Positions 1-8,607 of a stretch of DNA of 64,000 nucleotides are shown one piece after another. Both the position numbers and the translations under genes were made by a program. The DNA comes from Nocardia sp. NBC_00416 (GTDB taxonomy: Bacteria; Actinomycetota; Actinomycetes; Mycobacteriales; Mycobacteriaceae). Each line of letters begins with the position of its first letter. The stretch's first letter is position 1. The notes beneath the pieces were generated by a model. That model was not told the DNA's origin. It ran no database searches and was given only the letters and a program-made list of their open reading frames with translations. The DNA lies in assembly GCF_036032445.1 (NCBI RefSeq), contig NZ_CP107932.1, positions 6,078,501-6,142,500 on the forward strand, read 5' to 3'.

Positions 1-1
1 C

Positions 2-307
2 GGTGTCACCCAGGGCTACGAGAAGAAGATGGAAATCTTCGGCGTCGGCTACCGCGTGCAGCAGAAGGGCAGCAACCTCGAGTTCGCCCTCGGCTACAGC
101 CACCCGGTGCCGATCGAGGCGCCCGAGGGCATCACGTTTGCGGTGGAAACGCCCACCAAATTCTCCGTATCCGGGATCGACAAGCAGAAGGTCGGCCAGA
201 TTTCGGCGGTTATCCACGGCCTGCGCAAACCCGACCCGTACAAGGGCAAGGGCATCCGCTACGCCGGCGAGATCGTTCGCCGCAAGGTCGGAAAGACGGG
301 TAAGTGA
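2..307 (+). CDS. rplF: 50S ribosomal protein L6 (3' part, cut by window start)
   Basis: The frame is open from the first bases and encodes the C-terminal half of L6. Visible family features are a GVGYR segment, a PxxYKGKGIRY stretch and a basic tail ending in KTGK. L6 binds 23S rRNA near the sarcin-ricin loop and is part of the large subunit. The true start lies before the window. The stop at 305-307 is within a few bases of the rplR start, as expected inside the spc operon. Confidence 0.96.
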   Translation, partial: GVTQGYEKKMEIFGVGYRVQQKGSNLEFALGYSHPVPIEAPEGITFAVETPTKFSVSGIDKQKVGQISAVIHGLRKPDPYKGKGIRYAGEIVRRKVGKTGK

Positions 308-309
308 TC

Positions 310-717
310 ATGGCGCAAACCGAGAATCAGAAGGCCAAGCGTATTCCGCTGGGCAAGGATGCTTCCACTCGCCGGCGGCTGTCGAAGACGCGTCGCCACT
401 TCCGCCTGCGCAAGAAGATCGAAGGCACCACCGCACGTCCGCGGCTGATCGTGCACCGCTCCTCGCGGCACCTGCACGTGCAGCTCATCGACGATTCCGC
501 CGGTCGTACCCTCGCTTCGGCGTCGACCATCGAGGCCGATGTGCGGGCGCTGGAGGGCGATAAGACCGCCAAGGGCAAGAAGGTCGGCGAACTGATCGCC
601 GAGCGCGCCAAGGCCGCCGGTGTGGAGGCCGTGGTGTTCGACCGCGGTGGCCACGACTACCACGGTCGTATCGCGGCGCTCGCCGATGCCGCTCGGGAAG
701 GCGGGTTGAAGTTCTGA
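310..717 (+). CDS. rplR: 50S ribosomal protein L18
   Basis: The 135-residue product matches L18 in length and content: a basic N-terminal arm (RRRLSKTRRHFRLRKK) followed by RPRLIVHRSSRHLHVQLIDD and a C-terminal DRGGHDYHGRIAALADAAREGG segment. L18 carries 5S rRNA into the large subunit. An in-frame GTG at 304 would overlap the rplF stop. I prefer the ATG at 310 because MAQTENQ is the usual kind of beginning. Cotranscribed with the spc ribosomal genes. Confidence 0.96.
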   Translation: MAQTENQKAKRIPLGKDASTRRRLSKTRRHFRLRKKIEGTTARPRLIVHRSSRHLHVQLIDDSAGRTLASASTIEADVRALEGDKTAKGKKVGELIAERAKAAGVEAVVFDRGGHDYHGRIAALADAAREGGLKF

Positions 718-763
718 TGACCACCATGACTGCACATACCTGTGTGAACGGAAGGAACGTCTG

Positions 764-1411
764 ATGCCGGGACGTCAGCGCGGCCACGGCGGAAACGGAC
801 CCGCCGGACAGAACTCCAACGCCCCCGACGGGGGACGCGGTGACCGCCGGGGCGGTGGCGACCGCCGGGGCGGCGACCGCCGTAACGACGCGGCCGAGAA
901 GAACCAGCTCGAGCGCGTAGTCGCCATCAACCGTGTCTCCAAGGTGGTCAAGGGTGGTCGGCGCTTCAGCTTCACCGCTCTGGTCATCGTGGGTGACGGC
1001 AACGGTCTGGTCGGCGTCGGCTACGGCAAGGCCAAGGAAGTTCCCGCGGCCATCCAGAAGGGTGTCGAGGAAGCGCGCAAGGGCTTCTTCCGCGTCCCGA
1101 TGATCGGCTCCACCATCGTCCACCCGGTACAGGGCGAAGCGGCGGCCGGTGTGGTCATGCTGCGTCCGGCCTCCCCGGGTACCGGTGTGATCGCCGGTGG
1201 CGCCGCGCGTGCGGTGCTGGAATGCGCGGGCATCCACGACATCCTGGCCAAGTCGCTCGGTAGCGACAACGCGATCAACGTCGTGCACGCGACCGTTGCC
1301 GCGCTCAAGATGCTGCAGCGTCCCGAAGAGGTCGCGGCCCGTCGTGGTCTGCCGCTCGAGGACGTCGCTCCCGCGGGCATGCTGCGTGCCCGTGCCGGAC
1401 AAGGAGTCTGA
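764..1411 (+). CDS. rpsE: 30S ribosomal protein S5
   Basis: The 215-residue product has a long Gly/Arg-rich N-terminal extension, roughly residues 1-45 with repeated RRGG units, then the S5 double-stranded RNA-binding domain (ERVVAINRVSKVVKGGRRF) and the S5 C-terminal domain (PASPGTGVIAGGAARAVLE). S5 acts in translational fidelity and the mRNA-entry helicase function of the 30S subunit. A GGAAGGAA ribosome-binding site precedes the ATG. The low-complexity N-terminal extension is common in actinobacteria. Confidence 0.97.
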   Translation: MPGRQRGHGGNGPAGQNSNAPDGGRGDRRGGGDRRGGDRRNDAAEKNQLERVVAINRVSKVVKGGRRFSFTALVIVGDGNGLVGVGYGKAKEVPAAIQKGVEEARKGFFRVPMIGSTIVHPVQGEAAAGVVMLRPASPGTGVIAGGAARAVLECAGIHDILAKSLGSDNAINVVHATVAALKMLQRPEEVAARRGLPLEDVAPAGMLRARAGQGV

Positions 1412-1413
1412 CG

Positions 1414-1593
1414 ATGGCAGATCTCAAGGTGACCCAGATCAAGAGTTCGATCGGCGCCAAGCAGAATCAGCGGGACAGTCTGCGCACTCTCGGCCTGCGG
1501 GGCATCCGCAAGTCGGTGGTCCGTCAGGACACTGCCCAGAACCGTGGGCTGATCAATGTCGTGCGCCACCTCGTAACAGTTGAGGAGGTCTGA
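1414..1593 (+). CDS. rpmD: 50S ribosomal protein L30
   Basis: A 59-codon ORF begins two bases after the rpsE stop. It begins MADLKVTQIKSSIGAKQNQ and ends in RHLVTVEEV, the normal size and sequence pattern of bacterial L30. It sits between rpsE and rplO, its conserved place in the spc operon. An AAGGAG ribosome-binding site lies inside the end of rpsE, so the two are probably translationally coupled. Confidence 0.96.
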   Translation: MADLKVTQIKSSIGAKQNQRDSLRTLGLRGIRKSVVRQDTAQNRGLINVVRHLVTVEEV

Positions 1594-1594
1594 C

Positions 1595-2038
1595 ATGACC
1601 ATCAAATTGCATCACCTGCGTCCCGCACCCGGGGCCAAGACCGATAAGACCCGCGTGGGTCGTGGTGAGGGTTCCAAGGGTAAGACCGCGGGTCGCGGCA
1701 CCAAGGGCACCAAGGCGCGTAAGAACGTGCCTGCCTCGTTCGAGGGCGGGCAGATGCCCCTCCATATGCGGCTGCCGAAGCTCAAGGGCTTCAACAACCC
1801 GTTCCGGGTCGAATACCAGGTCGTGAACGTGGGCGCCATCGCCGAGCTGTTCCCGCAGGGGGGCACCATCGGTAAGGCCGAACTGGTCGAGGCGGGCGCT
1901 GTCCGCAAGAACCAGCTGGTCAAGGTGCTCGGCGAGGGGGAGATCTCCGTCGCCGTTCAGATCAGCGCGGACAAGTTCTCCGGCTCCGCCAAGGAGAAGA
2001 TCACAGCCGCCGGTGGCACCGCCACCGAACTGGGCTGA
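1595..2038 (+). CDS. rplO: 50S ribosomal protein L15
   Basis: The 147-residue product begins MTIKLHHLRPAPGAKTDK and contains the Gly/Lys-rich TRVGRGEGSKGKTAGRGTKG segment typical of L15, followed by the GGQMPLHMRLPKLKG motif. L15 is a late-assembly large-subunit protein. The ATG at 1595 is chosen because AGGAGG precedes it at the end of rpmD; an upstream in-frame start at 1580 would place that site inside the gene. It is the last gene before a strong hairpin. Confidence 0.96.
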   Translation: MTIKLHHLRPAPGAKTDKTRVGRGEGSKGKTAGRGTKGTKARKNVPASFEGGQMPLHMRLPKLKGFNNPFRVEYQVVNVGAIAELFPQGGTIGKAELVEAGAVRKNQLVKVLGEGEISVAVQISADKFSGSAKEKITAAGGTATELG

Positions 2039-2064
2039 CGTTCGCCGATTTCGACGACAGCGGC

Positions 2065-2090
2065 GCCGGACGAGTGCAGGCTCGTCCGGC
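2065..2090 (+). terminator. Hairpin between rplO and secY
   Basis: A perfect 10-bp inverted repeat (GCCGGACGAG / CTCGTCCGGC) with a 6-nt loop starts 27 bases after the rplO stop. Only a weak T-rich stretch follows, so it may be a partial terminator or an RNA-processing site separating the ribosomal genes from secY-adk-map. Confidence 0.55.
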
Positions 2091-2205
2091 GTCACTGTTA
2101 GAGTTCAAGTGTTGTCTGCCAAGACCCGTCATGGGTTCGGCGATTTCCGACCGGGACACGCTGAAAAATTCCATGGCCTGACCATGTCGTTCGCCAGGAG
2201 GATCT

Positions 2206-3528
2206 GTGCTTTCCGCCTTCGTTACGGCCTTCCGGACTACGGACTTGCGGCGGAAGATTCTCTTCACGCTGGGGCTGGTCGCGTTGTACCGCCTCGGTGC
2301 CGCGCTACCGTCGCCCGGGGTCGACTACAGGGCGGTACAAGAGTGCATCGACCTGGTCTCCGGTGGTGATTCCGCCGGCATCTACCAGCTCATCAACCTG
2401 TTCTCCGGTGGTGCGCTGCTCCAGCTGTCGGTGTTCGCAATCGGCATTATGCCGTACATCACAGCGAGCATCATCGTCCAGCTGCTGACCGTCGTCATCC
2501 CGCGGTTCGAGGAACTGCGCAAGGAAGGCCAAGCCGGCCAGACCAAGATGACGCAGTACACGCGCTACCTGTCGGTCGCGCTGGCGATTCTGCAGGCGAC
2601 GGGCCTGGTGGCGCTGGCCGCGCGCGGCCAGCTGCTGCAGGGGTGCCAGAAGGATATTCTCGCCGACACCAGCATTTTCGGGATGGTCATCATCGTCCTG
2701 GTGATGACCGCGGGCGCCGCCCTGGTCATGTGGTTCGGCGAGCAGATCACCGAGCGCGGCGTCGGCAACGGTATGTCGCTGCTGATCTTCTCCGGTATCG
2801 CCGCCCGCATCCCGGGCGAGGGCAAATCGATCCTGGACAGCCGCGGCGGCCTGGTCTTCGGCCTGGTGTGCGTGGCCGCGCTGCTGATCATCATGGCGGT
2901 CATCTTCGTCGAACAGGGTCAGCGCCGGATCCCTGTGCAATACGCCAAACGGGTCGTCGGCCGCAAGATGTACGGCGGATCGTCGACCTACCTACCGTTG
3001 AAGGTCAACCAGGCCGGTGTCATCCCGGTGATCTTCGCGTCCTCACTGCTGTATCTGCCGAACCTGATCGCCCAGCTCACCGGGTCGAGCACCGCTCAGG
3101 ATCCCAGCTGGTGGCAGGAAGCGATCCAGAAGTACCTGGTGAATCCCGGTAACCCGGTGTACATCGCGATCTACTTCAGCCTTATCGTCTTCTTCACCTA
3201 CTTCTACGTCGCGATCACCTTCAACCCGGAGGAACGCGCCGACGAGATGAAGAAGTTCGGCGGCTTCATCCCGGGCTACCGCCCCGGTAAGCCGACGGCC
3301 GATCACCTGACCTATGTGCTGAGCCGGATCACCCTGCCCGGCTCCATCTATCTCGGTCTGGTCGCTGTACTGCCGAATCTGTTCCTCGATATCGGATCGT
3401 CGGGCGGGGCGCAGAATCTGCCGTTCGGTGGCACCGCCGTCCTCATCATGGTGAGCGTCGGCCTGGATACCGTGAAGCAGATCGAAAGTCAACTCATGAA
3501 TCGCAATTACGAAGGGTTCCTCAAGTGA
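2206..3528 (+). CDS. secY: Preprotein translocase subunit SecY
   Basis: The 440-residue polytopic membrane protein forms the SecYEG channel. Family landmarks are the N-terminal RKILFTLGLVALYRLGAALP helix, GGALLQLSVFAIGIMPYITASI, the cytoplasmic loop GQRRIPVQYAKRVVGRKMYGG and the C-terminal helices ending SQLMNRNYEGFLK. About ten membrane segments are visible. The start is a GTG with AGGAGG at 2196-2201. The 167-bp gap and hairpin upstream suggest its own promoter. Its stop overlaps the adk start. Confidence 0.97.
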   Translation: MLSAFVTAFRTTDLRRKILFTLGLVALYRLGAALPSPGVDYRAVQECIDLVSGGDSAGIYQLINLFSGGALLQLSVFAIGIMPYITASIIVQLLTVVIPRFEELRKEGQAGQTKMTQYTRYLSVALAILQATGLVALAARGQLLQGCQKDILADTSIFGMVIIVLVMTAGAALVMWFGEQITERGVGNGMSLLIFSGIAARIPGEGKSILDSRGGLVFGLVCVAALLIIMAVIFVEQGQRRIPVQYAKRVVGRKMYGGSSTYLPLKVNQAGVIPVIFASSLLYLPNLIAQLTGSSTAQDPSWWQEAIQKYLVNPGNPVYIAIYFSLIVFFTYFYVAITFNPEERADEMKKFGGFIPGYRPGKPTADHLTYVLSRITLPGSIYLGLVAVLPNLFLDIGSSGGAQNLPFGGTAVLIMVSVGLDTVKQIESQLMNRNYEGFLK

Positions 3529-4085
3529 GAGTCGTACTACTCGGACCGCCGGGAGCGGGCAAGGGCACTCAAGCCGTCTTGCTGTCGGAGAAGCTGGGCG
3601 TACCGCATATCTCCACGGGCGATCTCTTCCGCGCGAACATCAGCGAGCAGACCCCGCTCGGCCTCGAAGCGAAACGCTATATGGACGCGGGCGAGCTCGT
3701 GCCCAGCGATGTCACCAACCGCATGGTCCGGTCCCGGGTCGCCGAACCCGACGCCTCGCGCGGGTTCGTACTCGACGGCTATCCGCGCACCGTGGATCAG
3801 GCCGACGCGCTGGCCAAGATCCTCCAGGATCTGGGTAGCGAACTCGACGCCGTGCTGTGCTTCGTCGTCGCCGAGGACACCGTGGTCGACCGGATGCTGG
3901 CCCGCGGCCGCTCCGACGACAACGAGGAGACCATCCGGACCCGGCTGCGGATCTACCGCGACGAGACCGAACCACTGCTGAACTACTACGACGGCCTGGT
4001 CGTCTCGGTGGACGGAATCGGCGAGGTCGAAGAAGTCAATGCGCGTGCCCTGGAGGCGTTGGGCCGTAATGCCACGACCGGATAG
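3525..4085 (+). CDS. adk: Adenylate kinase
   Basis: Catalyses ATP + AMP = 2 ADP. The P-loop GPPGAGKGTQ is at residues 7-16, the substrate segment STGDLFR at about 31, and DGYPRT at about 85. The 186-residue product is the short-lid, zinc-free form usual in actinobacteria. The GTG start overlaps the secY stop by four bases (GTGA), implying translational coupling in a secY-adk-map unit. Confidence 0.97.
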   Translation: MRVVLLGPPGAGKGTQAVLLSEKLGVPHISTGDLFRANISEQTPLGLEAKRYMDAGELVPSDVTNRMVRSRVAEPDASRGFVLDGYPRTVDQADALAKILQDLGSELDAVLCFVVAEDTVVDRMLARGRSDDNEETIRTRLRIYRDETEPLLNYYDGLVVSVDGIGEVEEVNARALEALGRNATTG

Positions 4086-4137
4086 TCCCGCATCCGGGTC
4101 CGTCGGTAATCCTTCGGCGATGGAGGGCTGACCCGAT

Positions 4138-4938
4138 ATGGTTTTCGGTCGCAAGAGCAAAAAGGTCGTACCGTTCCGCACTGCCGGTGAACTCGACGCC
4201 ATGGCCGCGGCCGGTGCGATCGTAGGCCGTGCGTTGGTCGCGGTGCGCGCGGCCGCCGCGCCCGGGGTGTCCACCCTCGAACTGGACCGGGTCGCCGAAG
4301 AGGTGATCCGGGGTGCGGGCGCGGTCCCGTCGTTCAAGGGTTATCACGGGTTTCCCGGCTCCATCTGCGCGTCGGTGAACGACCGTGTGGTGCACGGGAT
4401 CCCGACCGAGAAGGAACTGCTGGCCACCGGCGACCTGGTGTCGATCGACTGCGGCGCCATCCTGGACGGCTGGCACGGCGATTCCGCGTGGACCTTCGGC
4501 GTCGGCGAACTGTCCGAGGCCGACCGGCTGCTGAGCGAGGCCACCGAGAAATCCATGGTGGCCGGTATCGCGGCCATGGTCGCGGACAACCGGCTCACCG
4601 ACATCTCGCATGCCATCGAGCTCGGTACCCGGGCGGCCGAATCCGAGCACGGGCGCTCCTACGGCATCGTCGACGGATACGGCGGGCACGGGATCGGCCG
4701 GGAGATGCATCTCGATCCGTTCCTGCCGAACGAGGGACAGCCGGGCAAGGGGCCGCGTCTGGTGGTCGGGTCGGTTCTGGCCATCGAGCCGATGCTCACC
4801 CTGGGTACGCACGAGACCGAGGTGCTCGACGACGACTGGACCGTGGTGACCGCCGACGGTACCCGGGCGGCGCACTGGGAGCACACCGTCGCGGTGACCG
4901 AGGACGGACCGCGGATCCTCACCCTGCGTTCCGAGTAG
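4138..4938 (+). CDS. map: Type I methionine aminopeptidase
   Basis: Removes N-terminal methionine from nascent proteins. The 266-residue product has all expected residues: H86 in VVHGIP, and metal ligands D104 (SIDCG), D115 (HGDSAWTF), H184 (GGHGIG), E217 (IEPML) and E248 (WEHTV). It is a single-domain enzyme without the N-terminal zinc/SH3 extension. It ends the secY-adk-map unit. The usual next gene, infA, lies 19.5 kb downstream. Confidence 0.96.
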   Translation: MVFGRKSKKVVPFRTAGELDAMAAAGAIVGRALVAVRAAAAPGVSTLELDRVAEEVIRGAGAVPSFKGYHGFPGSICASVNDRVVHGIPTEKELLATGDLVSIDCGAILDGWHGDSAWTFGVGELSEADRLLSEATEKSMVAGIAAMVADNRLTDISHAIELGTRAAESEHGRSYGIVDGYGGHGIGREMHLDPFLPNEGQPGKGPRLVVGSVLAIEPMLTLGTHETEVLDDDWTVVTADGTRAAHWEHTVAVTEDGPRILTLRSE

Positions 4939-5153
4939 TCCGGTCAACGGATCGACTGCGCCACGAACGCCCGGCTGTCGGGCCCGTCGCCTATGGTCGA
5001 CCCGCGCCCGAATTCGACGACTGAGACAACGGTCCGGAAGTCGTGTTCGGAGTCCGGGGGGCACGGCGCACCGATTCCCGGTCCCCTGCGGCCGGCTGCG
5101 CGGCGACGTCGGCCACCTCGATCAACCGTAGCCCGATCCGTCGACGGTCGATC

Positions 5154-5597
5154 TCATAGTTCCAACAGGATCGTCACGGGGCCGTCGTTGGTCAGTTCGA
5201 CCTCCATCTGCGCCCCGAACCGACCGCCCGCGACGGTGGCGCCGGACTGTCGCAGGGTTTCGGCGACGAGGTCGACCAGCGGTTCCGCGACCGGCCCCGG
5301 TGCGGCCGCGGACCACGAAGGGCGCCGGCCCTTGCGGGTGTCGGCGTAGAGGGTGAACTGGCTGACCACCAAGATCGGGGCCGACAGGTCCGCGGCGCTG
5401 CGCTCGCCCTCGAGAATGCGCAGCCGCCAGATCTTCTCGGCCATGGCGCGGGCGATCGTCTCGGTATCGGTGTGGGTGACACCGACGAGGGCCAGCAGAC
5501 CGTGCCGAACTCCGCTGCCGGCCGGATCGATCCGGCCGACGATCTCGCCGTCGACGGTCACCCGGGCCGAGGTCACGCGCTGAAGCAGGGCTCGCAT
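5154..5597 (-). CDS. dtd: D-aminoacyl-tRNA deacylase
   Basis: Hydrolyses D-aminoacyl-tRNA so that D-amino acids are not used in translation. The 147-residue product begins MRALLQRVTSARVTVDGE and carries both family signatures, SQFTLYAD (residues about 78-85) and NDGPVTI near the C terminus, the latter containing the Gly-Pro pair used for chiral rejection. The ATG at 5597 is chosen because homologues begin MRA(L/V)LQRV; 32 further upstream codons look non-coding. It is convergent with map. Confidence 0.95.
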   Translation of the reverse strand: MRALLQRVTSARVTVDGEIVGRIDPAGSGVRHGLLALVGVTHTDTETIARAMAEKIWRLRILEGERSAADLSAPILVVSQFTLYADTRKGRRPSWSAAAPGPVAEPLVDLVAETLRQSGATVAGGRFGAQMEVELTNDGPVTILLEL

Positions 5598-5959
5598 ACC
5601 GGTCGATCCTGCCCTGAGGTTCGATCGCACCCCGGGCCGGGGGCGCATCGCTCGGGCGGTGGCGGCACGTCGCTGGCGCGGCCGCCGTCGCACCGCGGAG
5701 GTTCTCGCTCGCTACCAGCGGGGAAGACCCTGTTCACATCTCCATCAGGCCGGATTCGTTCCGGGCTGCCCTGGTCGAGTTCAACCGATTCGCTGATGCG
5801 GGGGAGGCGGACGACGGCCGGTATGTGCTGCGCGAGCAGCAGGTACCGGTCGCCTCCGCTGCGGACGCGACAGTGTTGGTGGGACTGTCAATTCGAAGAT
5901 CGCACAGATGATCCGGGTGATCAGGGACGAACAGCAGCGGATATGACCGGCAGCCGGGT
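5598..5959. other. Gap with no convincing gene
   Basis: This 362-bp stretch lies between dtd and the YwqK-like gene. On the plus strand a frame is open from about 5618 to 5909 and reads like protein in part (for example HISIRPDSFRAALVEFNRF), but it has no start codon before an internal GTG. It may be a decayed gene fragment. I saw no RNA gene or clear promoter. Confidence 0.4.
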
Positions 5960-6298
5960 TCACCGAGGACGGCCGGCGGGGTCCCAGGCTCGGACGGCCT
6001 CGAGCTGTCCGTCGTCGTCGAAGAGGCACGTTTCGGCGAGCTGTCCGTTGGGGTGCCATCGGCGGAATACGCCGTGCGGTCGCCCGCGACAGATCTCGCC
6101 TTCCGATTTCAACCGGCCGTCGGGCCACCATTCCCGACTGCTGCCGTGCCGGATGCCGTCGACGTAGAACTCCTGGGAGAGCAGCTGTCCCGGGGCGAGT
6201 TCTTCGACCGCCTCGCCGGTGAACGGTCTACCGGCGTATTCCAGGCGCAGATCCGCGCTGACCGATGTGGGGTCCTGGTTCAGGTCGATCCGCGTCAT
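5960..6298 (-). CDS. YwqK/MORN-variant repeat protein
   Basis: The 112-residue product contains tandem MORN-variant units: FYVDGIRHGSSREWWPDGRL, then GRPHGVFRRWHPNGQL, then a degenerate DDDGQLEAVRAWDPAGRP. Such units occur in proteins annotated as YwqK-family antitoxins, but here no partner toxin is adjacent, so a toxin-antitoxin role is not supported. The ATG at 6298 has a GGGGAA ribosome-binding site. The longer frame reaching 6631 adds non-family sequence and overlaps a terminator, so I reject it. It is divergent from the small ORF at 6366. Confidence 0.7.
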   Translation of the reverse strand: MTRIDLNQDPTSVSADLRLEYAGRPFTGEAVEELAPGQLLSQEFYVDGIRHGSSREWWPDGRLKSEGEICRGRPHGVFRRWHPNGQLAETCLFDDDGQLEAVRAWDPAGRPR

Positions 6299-6365
6299 CG
6301 CGGGGTTCCCCGTCGGTTCGTACACGCACGCCAGATTATCGGCACGAGCAGGGAATTCGGCGTAT

Positions 6366-6539
6366 ATGCCGATGTTTCGGCGCGGGTTCCCGGCGATCTC
6401 GGTGGCGACCGGGCCGGGTGGGGTTCCGGGCAGCGGCGAAGGGCAAGCGATATTTTTCGCCGCCGCGGTGGAGAACGCGCTGCATCGCGCGCTCGAGACC
6501 GATAAGAAGATCGGCGACGGCTTCGCGGCCTTCGGCTGA
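6366..6539 (+). CDS. Possible 57-residue protein of unknown function
   Basis: This short frame has coding-like third positions, an AGGGAA sequence upstream of ATG 6366, and a perfect hairpin followed by TTT beginning 26 bases after its stop. The product is Gly/Pro-rich at the N terminus and becomes helical (AIFFAAAVENALHRALETDK). I do not recognise the family. Nothing overlaps it on the other strand once the YwqK-like start is set at 6298. It could still be chance. Confidence 0.42.
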   Translation: MPMFRRGFPAISVATGPGGVPGSGEGQAIFFAAAVENALHRALETDKKIGDGFAAFG

Positions 6540-6565
6540 CGGCCCGGATCGCGCAATTCGGCGAA

Positions 6566-6600
6566 CGGCCGGCTGGATCGGATGAGGATCCAGCCGGCCG
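6566..6600 (+). terminator. Strong hairpin between the small ORF and eccE
   Basis: A perfect 14-bp inverted repeat (CGGCCGGCTGGATC / GATCCAGCCGGCCG) with a 7-nt loop is followed by TTTCG. It lies between two converging stops (6539 plus, 6680 minus), so it could stop transcription both ways. Confidence 0.75.
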
Positions 6601-6679
6601 TTTCGATCGTCCGGGTGCGGTCCGCGGTCACGCGGGACGGTTCGCGGCCCGGCGCGGGTGGCGGTCCGCGACAGCTCGT

Positions 6680-8497
6680 TCACCGAGCGGCGAGCGATTC
6701 CCCGATGTAGTGCATCTCTTCCCGGGTGGTGACCATGTTCACCGTTGTCGTCACGGCCGGTGTGCGGACGGTGACCCGGTTCGGCGCCGTCGGGTCCTGG
6801 ATGAGCGATACATCCGCGTCGACCGATCCGGGCGGGTCGTGGGGCTGCCGTACGTGCACGATGGTCGCGCCGCCTGCGTGGGAAACCGGTGGGACGCCGT
6901 CGAATACCAGCACGGTGGTACTCGGATACGGCGCGGTCGGCATGGGCGGCGGACCGGGCGGGTGGTAGCTGGCGCCCGCGGCGCGCGGCGCGATGGAGAG
7001 GATCTGCGGGGCGTCGAGATTGCGGACCATGGTCTGCCAGGCCTCGGGGCGGGCGGTGTGCACGATGGCGTGCGCGCCGAGACCGGTGGCCCGCAGGATC
7101 ACCTGCTGGGCCAGGTCGAGTGTGCCGATCACTTCGAGTTGCCGGGTCCCCTCGCCGATCAGCGGTACCGCGATGCCCTGGCCTTCGTCGTCGGCGCCGA
7201 TGAGCTGCCCGCACCCGGCGGTGGGAACGGTGAACTCGGTGAGCGCGGCCAGGGTGCCGCGGTAGGCGACCTCCCGGCCCCAGCGGCCGGTATAGCCGAC
7301 CGGCAGCGTATCGAGCAGGATGCGCAGCTGGTTCCCGTAGAGCTCGCGCAGGCCGGCCAGCGGCGGCTGTTCGGGGGGTTCGACGGTGTCGAACCGGACC
7401 ACCGCGTTCAGCACGACGGTATCGGCGAGTTCGGTGTGCGGATCGTTGCGGTTGATACCGGGCCGCAGCCGCAGGGTCACGGTGGTGGAAAGGCTGGGCA
7501 CGGCCCAGACATCCGCCAGCCCGCGCGGGCCCACCATATCGGCCCCGATCTGGTACTGCGACAGATGCCGCCCCTGGGCTTCCAGCCATTTCGGGGTTTC
7601 GGTGAGCTGGTCCACGGCGAAACCGTGGGTGAGGTCACGAACCGCGGTGTTCATCTCCGCCGCAGTGAGCACCGATGCCGCGATATCGTGCGCGGCCAGG
7701 CGATTGGCGACCCGGCGGGTGGCGATGATGGCCGCGCGCAGCGCCCCCGTGCCACCGCCACCGCGGTTGTCCACCGCCTCGGCGTTGGCCAGCGGATCCA
7801 ATCGCAGTACCAGCCAGCAGGTGCGATGTGCGATGGCCGGCAGCGGACCGAGAATTCGGTCGTAGAGGTGGGCGGCGACACCGGTGCCGGCGGTGCGGGC
7901 GCCGGTGCTCACCACATCGATGCCCGCGAGCGTCAGGTCGAATTGATCCAGGCAGCGCGCGATCTCCGGCAGCGGCAGGAGCTGCTGGGTATCGAGCGAG
8001 CCGGGGCGCAGCAGGGTGAGAGTGTCCGGCGGCGGATCGATGCGCAGCATGGTGAGCAGCAGGTCGCCGTCCCAGCGCACTCCGTAACCGCCGCCCTCGG
8101 GCAGCGGTACATCGAAGGCCGCGGCCTGTTCCAGCCGCTCCGCGGTGATCTTCCCGCGGCGGCCGAGGCCGCCGGCGATCCGCGCGGCGAGGGTGCGGCC
8201 GCCGATCGGTATCAGGGCGATCGCCCCGACTGCGGCGCCGGCCCCGAGCGAGTACCAGACAGAATCGCTGAACACGAGGACGATCCAGGCGACGAACGCC
8301 GCGAACAGAATTCCCGGAACGACGATCCGGAGTGGAAAAATCCGGAACAACCAGAATTCCGGATCCCGCAATGTGTCGTAGGCCGATCGGCGAACATTTG
8401 TCAAATCCTGAGAAACCGTCGGTTCTGGGAATTCGGCGACGTCCGGTCCGGCGTGCATAGTCTCGTTCACAACTGTTTGTCCCTGCCTCGGTGGCAT
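6680..8497 (-). CDS. eccE: Type VII secretion protein EccE (locus 1)
   Basis: Membrane component of the ESX core complex with EccB, EccC and EccD. The 605-residue product has two adjacent N-terminal membrane segments (about residues 55-105: PLRIVVPGILFAAFVAWIVL, then SLGAGAAVGAIALIPIGG) and a long cytosolic part. It shares GCGQLIG(A/S)DDEG with the second EccE of this window (32171-33859), and both end in an (H)YIGE segment near the C terminus. Starts at 8497 (ATG), 8470 (GTG) or 8458 (ATG) are all possible. Divergent from eccB across a 110-bp gap. Confidence 0.9.
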   Translation of the reverse strand: MPPRQGQTVVNETMHAGPDVAEFPEPTVSQDLTNVRRSAYDTLRDPEFWLFRIFPLRIVVPGILFAAFVAWIVLVFSDSVWYSLGAGAAVGAIALIPIGGRTLAARIAGGLGRRGKITAERLEQAAAFDVPLPEGGGYGVRWDGDLLLTMLRIDPPPDTLTLLRPGSLDTQQLLPLPEIARCLDQFDLTLAGIDVVSTGARTAGTGVAAHLYDRILGPLPAIAHRTCWLVLRLDPLANAEAVDNRGGGGTGALRAAIIATRRVANRLAAHDIAASVLTAAEMNTAVRDLTHGFAVDQLTETPKWLEAQGRHLSQYQIGADMVGPRGLADVWAVPSLSTTVTLRLRPGINRNDPHTELADTVVLNAVVRFDTVEPPEQPPLAGLRELYGNQLRILLDTLPVGYTGRWGREVAYRGTLAALTEFTVPTAGCGQLIGADDEGQGIAVPLIGEGTRQLEVIGTLDLAQQVILRATGLGAHAIVHTARPEAWQTMVRNLDAPQILSIAPRAAGASYHPPGPPPMPTAPYPSTTVLVFDGVPPVSHAGGATIVHVRQPHDPPGSVDADVSLIQDPTAPNRVTVRTPAVTTTVNMVTTREEMHYIGESLAAR

Positions 8498-8551
8498 GCG
8501 CTCATCGGTGAGCCACCAGGGATTCCACCGATTCGGGCCGACGTAACCATC

Positions 8552-8570
8552 GGGAATTACGGTACCGTGT
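8552..8570. promoter_or_regulatory. Palindromic site in the eccE/eccB gap (locus 1)
   Basis: GGGAATT is followed by the perfect palindrome ACGGTACCGT and then GT. The equivalent gap of locus 2 has GGGAACTGTACTGTGT, so ACnGTACnGTGT is shared (10 of 12 bases) at nearly the same distance (37 and 33 bases) from eccB. It could be an operator for the divergent pair. TACCGT within it could also serve as a -10 box. No regulator is identified. Confidence 0.55.
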
Positions 8571-8607
8571 CGAAAGAGATCGCGGTCGATAGCTCATGGA
8601 GTCCTGA

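Noticed and set aside
6299..6631. N-terminal extension of the YwqK-like protein
   Set aside because: It has no family resemblance, crosses a strong hairpin, and a ribosome-binding site fits the ATG at 6298.
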